A stretch of 64,000 nt of DNA, from assembly GCA_033344815.1 (NCBI GenBank), contig JAWPMR010000001.1, positions 3,582,136 to 3,646,135 on the forward strand. Reading direction: 5' to 3'. Shown here one piece after another: positions 27,606 to 36,465 of this stretch. Made by a program: the position numbers and the translations under genes. Every line of letters begins with the position of its first letter. The first letter of the stretch is position 1. The notes under the pieces are model-generated. The model was not told the origin of the DNA. It ran no database searches and saw only the letters and a program-made list of their open reading frames with translations. The stretch comes from Paracoccaceae bacterium. GTDB lineage: Bacteria > Pseudomonadota > Alphaproteobacteria > Rhodobacterales > Rhodobacteraceae.

Positions 27606-29264
27606 GTGGACGGGGTCGTGGATTTTCAAGTTGATCCCGATGCGATGCGGCATTGGCGTGTTGAATATGATGGTGCGGTCGCAAATCTTTTCATGGATGT
27701 TGACGAAAATGCCGGGCTCTTTGAGGGGTATGAACTCAAGCTGAACTCATATGACCTTGGTGTGGACATTGAACTGTCCGACATTGTTCAACGCATGCGA
27801 TTTGAGCACCCGGAGGTCAAAGTCGTTGTGTTGAGGTCGGGAAAGGACAATGTGTTCTGCGCCGGGGCCAACATTCGTATGCTGGGCCGGGCGACACATT
27901 CCCATAAAGTCAATTTTTGCAAGTTCACAAATGAAACGCGCAATACCTTTGAAGCCGCCTTGGCGGACAGCGGACAGAATTACATCTGTGCAGTAAGGGG
28001 TGCTTGTGCGGGCGGCGGCTATGAATTGGCGCTGGCGTGCAATCACATCATGCTGACCGATGACAGCACATCATCCGTTGCTTTGCCGGAAGTGCCGCTG
28101 TTGGCGGTTTTGCCAGGAACCGGCGGGTTGACCCGTGTGACAGACAAACGCAAATTGCGGCGTGATTTGGCGGATGTCTTTTGCTCCGTCGAGGAGGGCG
28201 TAAAGGGCAAGCGCGCGTTGGAGTGGGGACTGGTGGATGAAGTCATCCCCAATTCCAAATTTGACGACGCCGTTATCACCAGAGCCCAGGAACTTGCTGA
28301 AAAATCCGAAAAACCCAATGTGACAGGGGGCATCCGTTTGACGCCGCTGGAGCGTCGATTCGAGACATCTGGCATAGAGTATTCAACCGTGACCGTAAGT
28401 CTGAACAAATCGGCCCGGCGTGCAGTGATTACGATCAAGGGTCCGCGCGAAGACCCGCCAACTGATATGGCGGCTTTCGAAGCGCAAGGGTCTGATGCAT
28501 GGATGTTGCGATGTGCGCGGGAACTGGATGATGCAATCCTACACTTGCGAACAAACGAAGGCGAACTTGGCCTGATCGAATTTCAGACAACTGGCGATCC
28601 GGCAAAAGTTGTTGCGCATGAAGCTTTGGTGTTGGGCGACAAAGACCACTGGCTCGCCAATGAAGTTCTGTGTGTCTGGAAACGCCTGTTGAAACGTGTC
28701 GATATGACCTCGCGGAGTCTTGTCGCAATCGTTGAGCATGGATCTTGTTTTGCTGGCGTTCTGGCAGAACTGCTGTGGGCCGTTGATCGCAGCTACATGA
28801 TGCTTGATGCCTTTGAGGATGATGACCGCCCGATGGCGAATGTGGTTCTGACCAGCGCGAATTTTGGCACGTTCCCGATGGGGAATGGATTGAGCCGCTT
28901 GCAAACCCGCTTTTTGGGATCCCCCGAACAGATAGATGTCCTGAAGGCGCGCAAGGGCGAACTGCTGGACGCTGCGGCATGTGAAGAGCTTGGATTGGTG
29001 ACATATGCTTATGATGACATCGATTGGGAAGATGAGGTGCGGCTGTTTGTAGAAGAACGTGCCAGCTTTTCTCCGGATGCTTTGACCGGGATGGAGGCCA
29101 ATCTTCGGTTTGCCGGTCCCGAGACAATGGAGACCCGTATTTTCGGCCGCCTGACTGCGTGGCAAAACTGGATATTTCAGCGCCCCAACGCCGTGGGGCC
29201 CGAAGGCGCGCTGCAGCGTTATGGCACTGGCGTTCGCGGTGATTATGACATGCAACGCGTGTAG
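27606..29264 (+). CDS. boxC: Benzoyl-CoA-dihydrodiol lyase (2,3-epoxybenzoyl-CoA dihydrolase)
   Basis: Enoyl-CoA hydratase-superfamily enzyme (552 residues) that opens the ring of 2,3-epoxybenzoyl-CoA, giving 3,4-dehydroadipyl-CoA semialdehyde and formate. The crotonase-type oxyanion segment DNVFCAGANIRMLG is near residues 80-93, and AVRGACAGGGYELALAC near 125-141. The length fits BoxC, which is about twice a normal crotonase. The start is a GTG with GGAGG seven bases upstream. boxB follows after 40 bases. Confidence 0.95.
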   Translation: MDGVVDFQVDPDAMRHWRVEYDGAVANLFMDVDENAGLFEGYELKLNSYDLGVDIELSDIVQRMRFEHPEVKVVVLRSGKDNVFCAGANIRMLGRATHSHKVNFCKFTNETRNTFEAALADSGQNYICAVRGACAGGGYELALACNHIMLTDDSTSSVALPEVPLLAVLPGTGGLTRVTDKRKLRRDLADVFCSVEEGVKGKRALEWGLVDEVIPNSKFDDAVITRAQELAEKSEKPNVTGGIRLTPLERRFETSGIEYSTVTVSLNKSARRAVITIKGPREDPPTDMAAFEAQGSDAWMLRCARELDDAILHLRTNEGELGLIEFQTTGDPAKVVAHEALVLGDKDHWLANEVLCVWKRLLKRVDMTSRSLVAIVEHGSCFAGVLAELLWAVDRSYMMLDAFEDDDRPMANVVLTSANFGTFPMGNGLSRLQTRFLGSPEQIDVLKARKGELLDAAACEELGLVTYAYDDIDWEDEVRLFVEERASFSPDALTGMEANLRFAGPETMETRIFGRLTAWQNWIFQRPNAVGPEGALQRYGTGVRGDYDMQRV

Positions 29265-29304
29265 CCAAGTTGGGCTTTAGGCCACCAACCGACAGGAGAA
29301 CAAG

Positions 29305-30756
29305 ATGCTCGATCTGATTGATGTCAGCTATGATAGCCAAATTCCAAACAACGTCGGGCTGAGCTCGGATAGAAAGGTTCTGAAGGCGCTGGAAAAATGG
29401 CACCCCGGTTATATCAACTGGTGGAATGATCTGATCCCGAAAAACTTTCAGGACTCAATGGTCTATCTGCGAACTGCCGTCAGTGTGGACCCTAAAGGTT
29501 GGGCAAAGTTCGATTACGTCAAGATGCCGGAATACCGCTGGGGTGTTTTACTGGCTCCCGCTGTCGAGGACCGAAAAATCCCAATGGGTGAGCATATGGG
29601 CGAAACCGCATGGCAAGAGGTGCCTGGCGAATACCGCAATATGCTCAAACGGTTGATCGTCATTCAGGGTGATACGGAGCCGGGCTCAGTGGAACAGCAA
29701 AGGTTCCTGGGTCTCACAGCGCCGTCGCTTTATGACATGCGCAACCTCTTTCAGGTCAATGTCGAAGAGGGGCGGCACCTTTGGGCGATGGTGTATCTCT
29801 TGCAAAAATACTTCGGACGGGACGGACGAGAAGAGGCAAACGACCTTCTTGTGCGCTCCTCTGGATCAGAGGAAGCCCCACGTATGTTGGGCGCGTTCAA
29901 TGAGGAAACGCCGGATTGGTTGTCCTTCTTCATGTTCACCTATTTCACCGACCGCGATGGCAAGATGCAGCTGGAAAGCCTAGCACAATCAGGTTTTGAT
30001 CCCTTGAGCCGAACGTGTCGTTTCATGCTGACCGAAGAGGCCCACCATATGTTCGTGGGCGAAACCGGTGTGGGGCGGACCATTCAAGCCACGCTCGAGG
30101 CGATGAACAAAAACGGGATCAGCGATCCCTATGACATCAACAAAATTCGAGATCTGGGGGTAATCGACCTGCCGACGATCCAGAAAAAACTCAATCTGCA
30201 TTATACGCTCAGCCTTGATTTGTTCGGGCAGGAAGTCTCCACCAATGCGGCAAATGCGTTCAACTCTGGCATCAAGGGGCGCTACATGGAGCAGCGTATT
30301 GATGATGATCACAAGCTTCAGAATGATACCTATGCCGTAACGTCTATCAAGGAGGGGGTCATCCTGACGGAGGATGTTCCAGCGTTGACGGCGATCAACA
30401 TGCGACTGCGCGATGACTACGTCCGCGATGCGTCGGGTGGTGTCGGGCGCTGGAACAAGGCGATTGCGAAGGCCGGCGTCGAGTTTGAATTCAAGCTGCC
30501 GCATGAAGGTTTCCACCGTCAGATCGGGGTGTTCTCCACAGTGGCGGTTGATCCCGATGGCAACATAATCTCTGCCGAAGACTGGGAAAGCCGCCGTGCC
30601 GAATGGTTGCCCACCAAAGCGGATGGTGATTTCATTCAGTCTCTGATGGTGCCGTGTTTCGAGCCGGGCAAATACGCGTCTTGGATCGCAGCCCCCAAGG
30701 TCGGCATCGACAACAAACCGGGTGACTACGAATATGTGCAATTGCACATGGCTTGA
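29305..30756 (+). CDS. boxB: Benzoyl-CoA 2,3-epoxidase, di-iron oxygenase subunit
   Basis: Oxygenase component (483 residues) that epoxidises benzoyl-CoA with oxygen and electrons from BoxA. Di-iron ligand motifs of the ExxH type are visible: EEGRH at 154-158 and EEAHH at 244-248, with further carboxylates between. The length and sequence agree with known BoxB. A ribosome site AGGAG precedes the ATG. It lies between boxC and the small cysteine protein. Confidence 0.95.
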   Translation: MLDLIDVSYDSQIPNNVGLSSDRKVLKALEKWHPGYINWWNDLIPKNFQDSMVYLRTAVSVDPKGWAKFDYVKMPEYRWGVLLAPAVEDRKIPMGEHMGETAWQEVPGEYRNMLKRLIVIQGDTEPGSVEQQRFLGLTAPSLYDMRNLFQVNVEEGRHLWAMVYLLQKYFGRDGREEANDLLVRSSGSEEAPRMLGAFNEETPDWLSFFMFTYFTDRDGKMQLESLAQSGFDPLSRTCRFMLTEEAHHMFVGETGVGRTIQATLEAMNKNGISDPYDINKIRDLGVIDLPTIQKKLNLHYTLSLDLFGQEVSTNAANAFNSGIKGRYMEQRIDDDHKLQNDTYAVTSIKEGVILTEDVPALTAINMRLRDDYVRDASGGVGRWNKAIAKAGVEFEFKLPHEGFHRQIGVFSTVAVDPDGNIISAEDWESRRAEWLPTKADGDFIQSLMVPCFEPGKYASWIAAPKVGIDNKPGDYEYVQLHMA

Positions 30757-30842
30757 TCCATATCAACGCACCCGCGACGCAGGCCGATGACATTGGTTTG
30801 CGTCACTGCCAGTGACCTTACTATTCAAAGGAGACCGGACCC

Positions 30843-30986
30843 ATGCAAACCCAACCAAACAACACCCCTAAGAAGGCTCAGCAAAATTGCCTCGGATGCA
30901 CCGATTGCAGGGGCATGTGCCGTGCGATATTTGATCTCGCCGTGTTGCCGGATGTTGTGTTGCACAGGTCCTCTGCCAGTCCATGA
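30843..30986 (+). CDS. 47-residue four-cysteine protein coupled to boxA
   Basis: Small frame not covered by ordinary length cutoffs. An AAGGAG ribosome site lies about nine bases before the ATG. The protein has a compact cysteine cluster CLGCTDCRGMC (C16, C19, C22, C26), which could bind an iron-sulfur cluster or zinc. The tail is FDLAVLPDVVLHR. The stop codon TGA overlaps the boxA ATG (ATGA), which implies coupled translation. I do not recognise the family. A role in maturing or assisting the BoxA/BoxB iron centres is a guess from position. Confidence 0.65.
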   Translation: MQTQPNNTPKKAQQNCLGCTDCRGMCRAIFDLAVLPDVVLHRSSASP

Positions 30987-32179
30987 ACAAACCGGTAAAA
31001 CAACACCTTATTGATCCCGAAATCTGCATCCGCTGTTATACTTGCGAGATGACGTGCCCCATCGGAGCGATCCAGCATGACGACAACAATGTCGTTGTGG
31101 ATCCGGACATTTGCAATTTCTGTATGGATTGCATTCCGGTTTGCCCCACAGGATCGATTGACGAGTGGCGTGTCGTACAAACGCCTTATACCTTAGAACA
31201 GCAATACGAATTTGAGGAGTTACCGGAACAAGACGACATCACGCTTGAGGCAGATAGTAAAGACGATGGCATAGAAGCTCATGATGATGCGGTAGCGGCA
31301 CTCCTCGCAGAGGCGCACAAAGGGGCAGGCGGCAAGGCAAGGGCACCCGCCTCGGCCTCAAAGCCGACGATCAATCTATACAATCTGGCGAACCCTGCTT
31401 TGGCCAAGGTGCAAGGCAACTACCGACTAACCGAAGCGGGAAGTGATAGTGATGTCCGCCATATTATCCTCGATCTCGCCAATTTGCCGTTTCCGGTTCT
31501 GGAAGGCCAGAGCATTGGGATCATTGCGCCGGGTACAGACGACGCGGGCAAACCTCACTTGCCACGGCTTTATTCGATTTCCAGCCCAAGGGACGGGGAA
31601 CGACCCGGTTTCAACAACTTTTCCCTGACCGTTAAGCGGGAGGTAGAAGGGATATGTTCCAACTACGTGTGTGATCTTGAGAAAGGTGACGAGGTTCAGA
31701 TCACGGGTCCATTTGGATCGACTTTCTTGTTGCCGTCGGATCCAGAAGCCAAACTTCTGATGATCTGCACCGGGACGGGATCCGCCCCTTTTCGGGGCTT
31801 CACCATGCGCCGACAGCGGGAAATGCCAAGCCTGAAAGGCAGTTTGATGCTTGTGTTTGGCGCGCGCAGCCCGCGAGACCTGCCCTATTTTGGACCGCTC
31901 AAAAAAGTAGCCGACAGTTTCATGCACAAAGAATTCGCCTTTAGCCGCGCGGAAGGCACACCTAAGGAATATGTGCAGGACAGGTTGCGCGCGCAAAAAG
32001 ATATCGTCGCTGACATGTTGCAGTCAAACCAAACCGTCATCTATCTGTGTGGTCTGAAAGCAATGGAGCAGGGCGTCGAAGCGGCGCTGAGCGAAATCGC
32101 GTCTGAGGCAGGGCTAGAGTGGTCAAGTCTTCGGGATCAAATGAGGGAAAACGGCCGTTATCATGTCGAAACATATTAG
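30983..32179 (+). CDS. boxA: Benzoyl-CoA oxygenase reductase component
   Basis: NADPH-dependent reductase (398 residues) that feeds electrons to BoxB. Two ferredoxin clusters start the protein: CIRCYTCEMTC with C15, C18, C21, C25, and CNFCMDCIPVC with C44, C47, C50, C54. After an acidic linker, a ferredoxin-NADP reductase module follows, with RLYSISSP near 193 (flavin), and LLMICTGTGSAPFRG near 256-270 (nucleotide). Family known as BoxA. The start overlaps the stop of the small cysteine protein. Confidence 0.94.
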   Translation: MNKPVKQHLIDPEICIRCYTCEMTCPIGAIQHDDNNVVVDPDICNFCMDCIPVCPTGSIDEWRVVQTPYTLEQQYEFEELPEQDDITLEADSKDDGIEAHDDAVAALLAEAHKGAGGKARAPASASKPTINLYNLANPALAKVQGNYRLTEAGSDSDVRHIILDLANLPFPVLEGQSIGIIAPGTDDAGKPHLPRLYSISSPRDGERPGFNNFSLTVKREVEGICSNYVCDLEKGDEVQITGPFGSTFLLPSDPEAKLLMICTGTGSAPFRGFTMRRQREMPSLKGSLMLVFGARSPRDLPYFGPLKKVADSFMHKEFAFSRAEGTPKEYVQDRLRAQKDIVADMLQSNQTVIYLCGLKAMEQGVEAALSEIASEAGLEWSSLRDQMRENGRYHVETY

Positions 32180-32255
32180 CCGCCTATTTGGGTAATTGAT
32201 GTGAAAAGACTCTTTGTCAGGCCGTGCTGTGAGCGCCAAGACAACGGTCGTGAGC

Positions 32256-33146
32256 ATGTCTGACAGGCTGACGCCACCTGATACCTCTGCGTTCGTGCTC
32301 AAGAGACTTGCGGCACGTGTACGCGAAATCCGAAAGGCACAAGGTCTACCGCGCCGCGTATTGTCTGAAAAGTCAGGTGTTTCGCCAAGATATCTGGCAC
32401 AACTGGAAGCGGGTGAGGGCAACATATCAATAGCGCTATTGCAAAGGGTTGCTAAAGCGCTGGACGTCAAGATTGAAGCTTTGCTTTCTGAAAATGAGCC
32501 ATGGGATCGTGAAGTTCAAAGAATTGCGTCGCTATATCGCCATGCGCCCGAAGAACTTCAGCAACAGGTGCGCAGTCTGTTGGCACCACAAAACCCTTCG
32601 GTATTGCGCGCAGGGCGTATCTGCCTCATTGGACTGAGAGGGGCCGGTAAATCCACGTTGGGAAAACTGGCCGGGGCCGCCTTGAATGTGCCTTTCATTG
32701 AGTTGAACGCCGAAATTGAAGAACACACAGGGATGCCTCTATCAGAGGTAATGGCGTTTTACGGTCAGGATGGTTATCGCGCCTTGGAGGCTGAGGCGGT
32801 GACACGTATTGTGACCCGAAATGATCGAATGATCCTTGCCGTGGCCGGGGGGCTTGTCGCAGAAGATGGGACCTATGCCCAGGTTTTGGAGCGTTTTCAT
32901 ACAGTGTGGCTGCGAACGTCACCCATGGAACACATGCAGCGTGTCCAAGCGCAGGGTGATCTGCGCCCGATGCGGGGAAATCCAGCGGCGATGGAACAAT
33001 TGAACGCGTTGCTTAAGGCCCGTAGCCCCCTCTACGAACGGGCAAACGTTCAGATCAACACATCCAAACGTACCGTCTCAGCCTCTTTGAATGACTTGCT
33101 TAAGATGATCGCAACCGAAAGGTTTCTTGAGACCCTTTCGGGGTGA
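32256..33146 (+). CDS. boxR: BoxR-type regulator: XRE helix-turn-helix fused to a shikimate-kinase-like domain
   Basis: Transcriptional regulator (296 residues) of benzoyl-CoA degradation. The N-terminal third is an XRE domain (RKAQGLPRRVLSEKSGVSPR). The C-terminal two thirds resemble shikimate kinase, with a P-loop GLRGAGKSTLG near 129-139 and an AGGLVAE motif later; in BzdR/BoxR this domain senses benzoyl-CoA. Start codons at 32214 (TTG), 32229 (GTG) and 32256 (ATG) are in frame, and the ATG is my choice without a strong ribosome site. Autogenous box control is expected. Insertion sequences begin about 150 bases downstream. Confidence 0.9.
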   Translation: MSDRLTPPDTSAFVLKRLAARVREIRKAQGLPRRVLSEKSGVSPRYLAQLEAGEGNISIALLQRVAKALDVKIEALLSENEPWDREVQRIASLYRHAPEELQQQVRSLLAPQNPSVLRAGRICLIGLRGAGKSTLGKLAGAALNVPFIELNAEIEEHTGMPLSEVMAFYGQDGYRALEAEAVTRIVTRNDRMILAVAGGLVAEDGTYAQVLERFHTVWLRTSPMEHMQRVQAQGDLRPMRGNPAAMEQLNALLKARSPLYERANVQINTSKRTVSASLNDLLKMIATERFLETLSG

Positions 33147-33301
33147 ACGATGAAGCGAATAGCCTTGCATTTAAGGACGGTTTGGATGGTTGCGCCCGAA
33201 CCTTGTTTCCGTTGGCTAACAATCTGTGGAAGCTAACAGACCCGTTCCCCTGGCATGTGCGTTGTTTTGAGTTGGTCTGTTCTCCAAGAAGGAGACAGAC
33301 G

Positions 33302-33388
33302 GTGAAGAGAAGCTGTTTCAGCGAAGAACAGATCATTGGAATGATCAAGGAATACGAGGCTGGCGTAAGGCGCGGGAGCTGTGCCGTC
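33302..33388 (+). pseudogene. IS3-family orfA, N-terminal fragment
   Basis: GTG start with AGGAG upstream gives KRSCFSEEQIIGMIKEYEAG, the start of IS3-family (IS407-like) OrfA. A one-base shift follows; the next frame reads ARELCR as expected, and then homology ends. The remainder lies beyond the IS110 insertion at 34771. Confidence 0.8.
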
Positions 33389-33691
33389 CCACTGCCGGCA
33401 GTCGAAACGCCGTGTCGATGAGAGGGGTGAGGGGCTATCGCAGGGCATCTTCTACATCTATGGATGTCTCTCCGGTTGCAAGGTTTTTTCGGTCCTGATC
33501 TGACGGCGTTGCCTGGTTGCAAACATCTATCCGGCGTCGCCGGTAGGATGGCGCGCCCAAATGGGAATTCCGCGTGGTAAGCCTCAACAAGTGGTCGGCC
33601 TCATAGGGCCATTGTAAAAGCCAGGTTCCTCACACACCGGAGTTTGCCGGTCGGTTCATGTCCTTGGTCGTCTTGCAATCCTCTTCTTTGC
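33389..33691. other. Non-coding flank, probably IS110 end sequence
   Basis: About 300 bases between the broken orfA and the IS110 transposase stop. No gene is seen. It is probably the end region of the IS110 element, which in this family can be long and non-coding, and partly leftover IS3 sequence. Confidence 0.5.
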
Positions 33692-34693
33692 TCAGGCTTG
33701 AGCGCGGAACTCTTCGTTTCTGTGCAGCATCGCCCAGATGATGTGCGCGTTCTTGTTGGCAACAGCGACGATGGCACGATTCATGCCTCGGCGCTCCCGG
33801 ATCGCGTTGACCCATTTGCTGAATGCGTCTGTTCTGCCCTGTGAAACGCGGGCTACCGACCTGGCTCCGTGGATCAACAGCGTCCGGAGATGCTTGTCGC
33901 CCCGTTTGCTTATCCCCATCAGGAGGTGTTTGTCGCCGCTGGAATGCTGGCGTGGTACCAACCCCATCCATGCGGCCATATGGCGACCGTTCTTGAACTC
34001 TTTTCCATCACCGACAGCAGCAACGACTGCTGTAGCTGTCTTCGAACCAACGCCACAAATTTGCGCGATACGTTGGCAATGTGGGTTTGCGCGAAAAACC
34101 TGATCGATACGACGGTCGAAAACTTTGATCCGCATATCAAGTTGCAACATAAACTCGAATAGATCAGCGATAATCTCGCGGGTCATCTCCGTCAGCCCGT
34201 TCGAATGATCTTCAAGGATCTCCGGGATCCGCTGCCGTGCTCGGCTCAAGGTCAATGGGATCGTGACACCCCTGTCGAGTAAGAGGCCCCGCATCTGGCA
34301 GGCCAAGGCCATGCGGTGGTTCACAAGACGCCGACGCGCCCGGTGCAGAGCCTGAATGTCCTGTTGCTCTTCGTTTTTGGGTGGGACGAACTTCACGTTC
34401 GGTTGCAAGAGTGCGGTGCAAATGGCTTCCGCGTCGTTGCGGTCATTCTTCTGGTGCTTGAGGAATGGTTTAACATACTGCGGTGCGATCACCTTGACCG
34501 TGTGATCCAGAGCTTCAAATTGGCGCTGCCACCAGAACGCGCCAGTACAGGCTTCGATACCAATCTTGCAGGGGGGTATATCTGCCAGCTCGGCAAGCAA
34601 TCCCTCGCGTCGAACCCGCTTCTTGAACACGGAACGGCCATCGTCATCAACGCCGTGAAGCTGAAACACATTCTTGGCCAAGTCGGTCCCCAT
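33692..34693 (-). CDS. IS110-family transposase
   Basis: Transposase of 333 residues. The DEDD-type N-terminal domain begins with GTDLAKNVFQLHGV and contains IGIEACTGAFWW. The C-terminal transposase_20 domain has ICGVGSKTATAVVAAVGDG and LVPRQHSSGDK. The start at 34693 is odd: a better ribosome site (AGGAGGAAGAG) precedes an ATG at 34706 that is out of frame by one base. The native start may therefore have been shifted by an indel and the copy may be poorly expressed. Confidence 0.88.
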   Translation of the reverse strand: MGTDLAKNVFQLHGVDDDGRSVFKKRVRREGLLAELADIPPCKIGIEACTGAFWWQRQFEALDHTVKVIAPQYVKPFLKHQKNDRNDAEAICTALLQPNVKFVPPKNEEQQDIQALHRARRRLVNHRMALACQMRGLLLDRGVTIPLTLSRARQRIPEILEDHSNGLTEMTREIIADLFEFMLQLDMRIKVFDRRIDQVFRANPHCQRIAQICGVGSKTATAVVAAVGDGKEFKNGRHMAAWMGLVPRQHSSGDKHLLMGISKRGDKHLRTLLIHGARSVARVSQGRTDAFSKWVNAIRERRGMNRAIVAVANKNAHIIWAMLHRNEEFRAQA

Positions 34694-34770
34694 GAATACT
34701 ATCCATCTCTTCCTCCTGTGTGCTGTGATATTCTCACAGCGTCGCGGTTTGAGGGAGAGACATCCATCCC

Positions 34771-35849
34771 ATTAAATACAAGGCCAGGTTCGGTGGCATG
34801 AATGTGTCGGATGCGAAGAAGCCGCGCGCGCTTGAAGATGAGAACAACCGTCTGAAGCGGATGCTGGCAGATGCCATGCTGGACAACGCTGCGCTGAAAG
34901 ACCTCGAAACAAAAAACGACGGGCGGCGAGATCTTGTCCGCTATTGGTCCCAGGACAATGGTCGAGCATGTCAAAAGACGGGCTGTGTCGGACGTGATGG
35001 ATTGGCACGGCTTGTCCGAGCGTCCACTGCCCGGCAGGCGATTGCGCAGCAATCTGCCGAGAGGGGGCGTGTGAACTGGCTGATCTGCATCGGTCAGTCT
35101 TTCAGTATCGGAAGCAGGATCAGGGCGATGACGCTTTGCGAAAGCGGCTCCGCGAACTGGCGAATGAGCGTCGTCGGTTCGGGTATCGGCGGCTTGGTAT
35201 CCTGCTGGCCAGAGAGGGGTTTGAAGTGAACTCTCACCCGGCAGTCGTTTCTGAAGGAAACGATGAGAGGGTACAAGAAGCTGTTCCGGATTCATCGCGA
35301 AGAAGGGCTGGCTGTACGCCGCAGGCGTTCGCGCAAGCGGGCTTTGGGCACGCGCAGGCCTATTCCTGTGCCGGATCGGGCCCACCAGCGCTGGTCGTTG
35401 GACTTCCTGTCCGATACCTTCGCAGACGGGCAGCGGTTCCGCGTGCTATGCATCGTGGATGATTGCACCCGCGAAGCTTTGGCAACTGTGGTGGATCGTT
35501 CACTGTCAGGCCGACACATGACCCGCCAACTGGATCGGATCGCCCAACTGCGCGGCTACCCCTGCCTTGTGGTCAGCGACAATGGAACCGAACTGGCGTC
35601 GAACGCGATGTTGAAATGGCAGGAGGACCGCAAGGTTGACTGGCATTACATCGCACCAGGCAAACCCATGCAGAACGCCTTCGTGGAAAGCTTCAATGGT
35701 TGGCTGTGCCTCTCTCGGCAGATTGCTGTGCAATCGCCTGCCGGGCAATGGACGAATGCCGGAATGAGCATATGTGTGACAGCTTGCAGAATGCCCGGCG
35801 CAACGATTTCAACCACTACCGCCTGCATTCCATGATCGGCCGCACCTAA
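34771..35849 (+). pseudogene. IS3-family orfA remainder and frameshifted orfB transposase
   Basis: The OrfA reading resumes with IKYKARFGGMNVSDAK and a leucine-rich coil. OrfB pieces then appear in different frames: ERRRFGYRRLGILL, then LFRIHREEGLAVRRR, then the integrase core with RWSLDFLSDTF, LVVSDNGTEL and GKPMQNAFVESFNG. The last part (EHMCDSLQNARR, NHYRLHS) needs another frame. At least three frame breaks make it inactive. The sequence resembles the IS407 group. Confidence 0.88.
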
Positions 35850-36006
35850 GTGCTCCAGTTTAAATGTTAGTGCATGATCGACCTCTGGTCCATCGGGACG
35901 ATGGTTGCCGGCGTTGGTGGTCGGTATCCCAATGCACTGAGTGGTCCATTGCCTGGCAATCGATGCGCAGTATGGATGAGAGGGGTTTGGTGTTGTAGTG
36001 TTTCCT

Positions 36007-36339
36007 CTATTCTTCAATCAGGATGTAAGCTTCGCGAAGAGAGTAAAAGACCTCGCCGTTGAGCAGTTTATCCCTGAAGCGGGCATCGAAGCTCTCGCAG
36101 TATTCGGTTTCCCAGGGTGATTCAGGCTCGATGTAGTCCGTCTTCGCTCCGACCGCCTTGATCCAATCTCGGACGACTTGGGCAAAGAACTCGGGGCCGT
36201 TGTCCGAGCGGATGAAAGCGGGAACGCCGCGCAAGATGAACAGGTAGGTCAGCGCGTCAATGACATCGGTCGAGTTCAGCTTGCGTTTCATTCGGATCGC
36301 ACGCCACCATTGTCCTTGGACCAATGGCGGACTGACCAC
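36007..36339 (-). pseudogene. IS3-family orfB fragment on the minus strand
   Basis: A 110-codon open piece holds only the middle of an IS3 integrase: RKLNSTDVIDALTYLFILRG, IRSDNGPEFFAQ and YCESFDARFRDKLLNGEVF. Both ends are missing; the frame stops directly after the ILIEE motif. It belongs to a different element from the plus-strand copy beside it. Confidence 0.85.
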
Positions 36340-36425
36340 TTCAGGTTCAGCATGCCTTCGAATGCATAACTAATAGCTGTTCACGGCCAATAATCGTTCA
36401 CGGGCATGATGTCAGTTGTATAGCC

Positions 36426-36448
36426 GGGGCCGCGCATCACGCGGCCCC
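36426..36448 (-). terminator. GC-rich hairpin after the solute-binding protein gene
   Basis: GGGGCCGCG pairs with CGCGGCCCC around a five-base loop, 18 bases beyond the stop of the minus-strand gene. No clear U-run follows, so it may act as a weak terminator or protect the 3' end. Confidence 0.5.
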
Positions 36449-36465
36449 TCATCATATGGAGCGCT

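Larger units (their letters stand above)
33290..36340. mobile_element. Nested and decayed insertion sequences
   Basis: This 3-kb block contains, in order, a plus-strand IS3-family orfA start, an IS110-type element on the minus strand, the rest of the IS3 element with several frameshifts, and a minus-strand IS3 fragment. The orfA reading breaks off near 33388 and resumes at 34771, which shows that the IS110 element landed inside it. I could not define terminal repeats or target duplications by eye. Confidence 0.8.
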
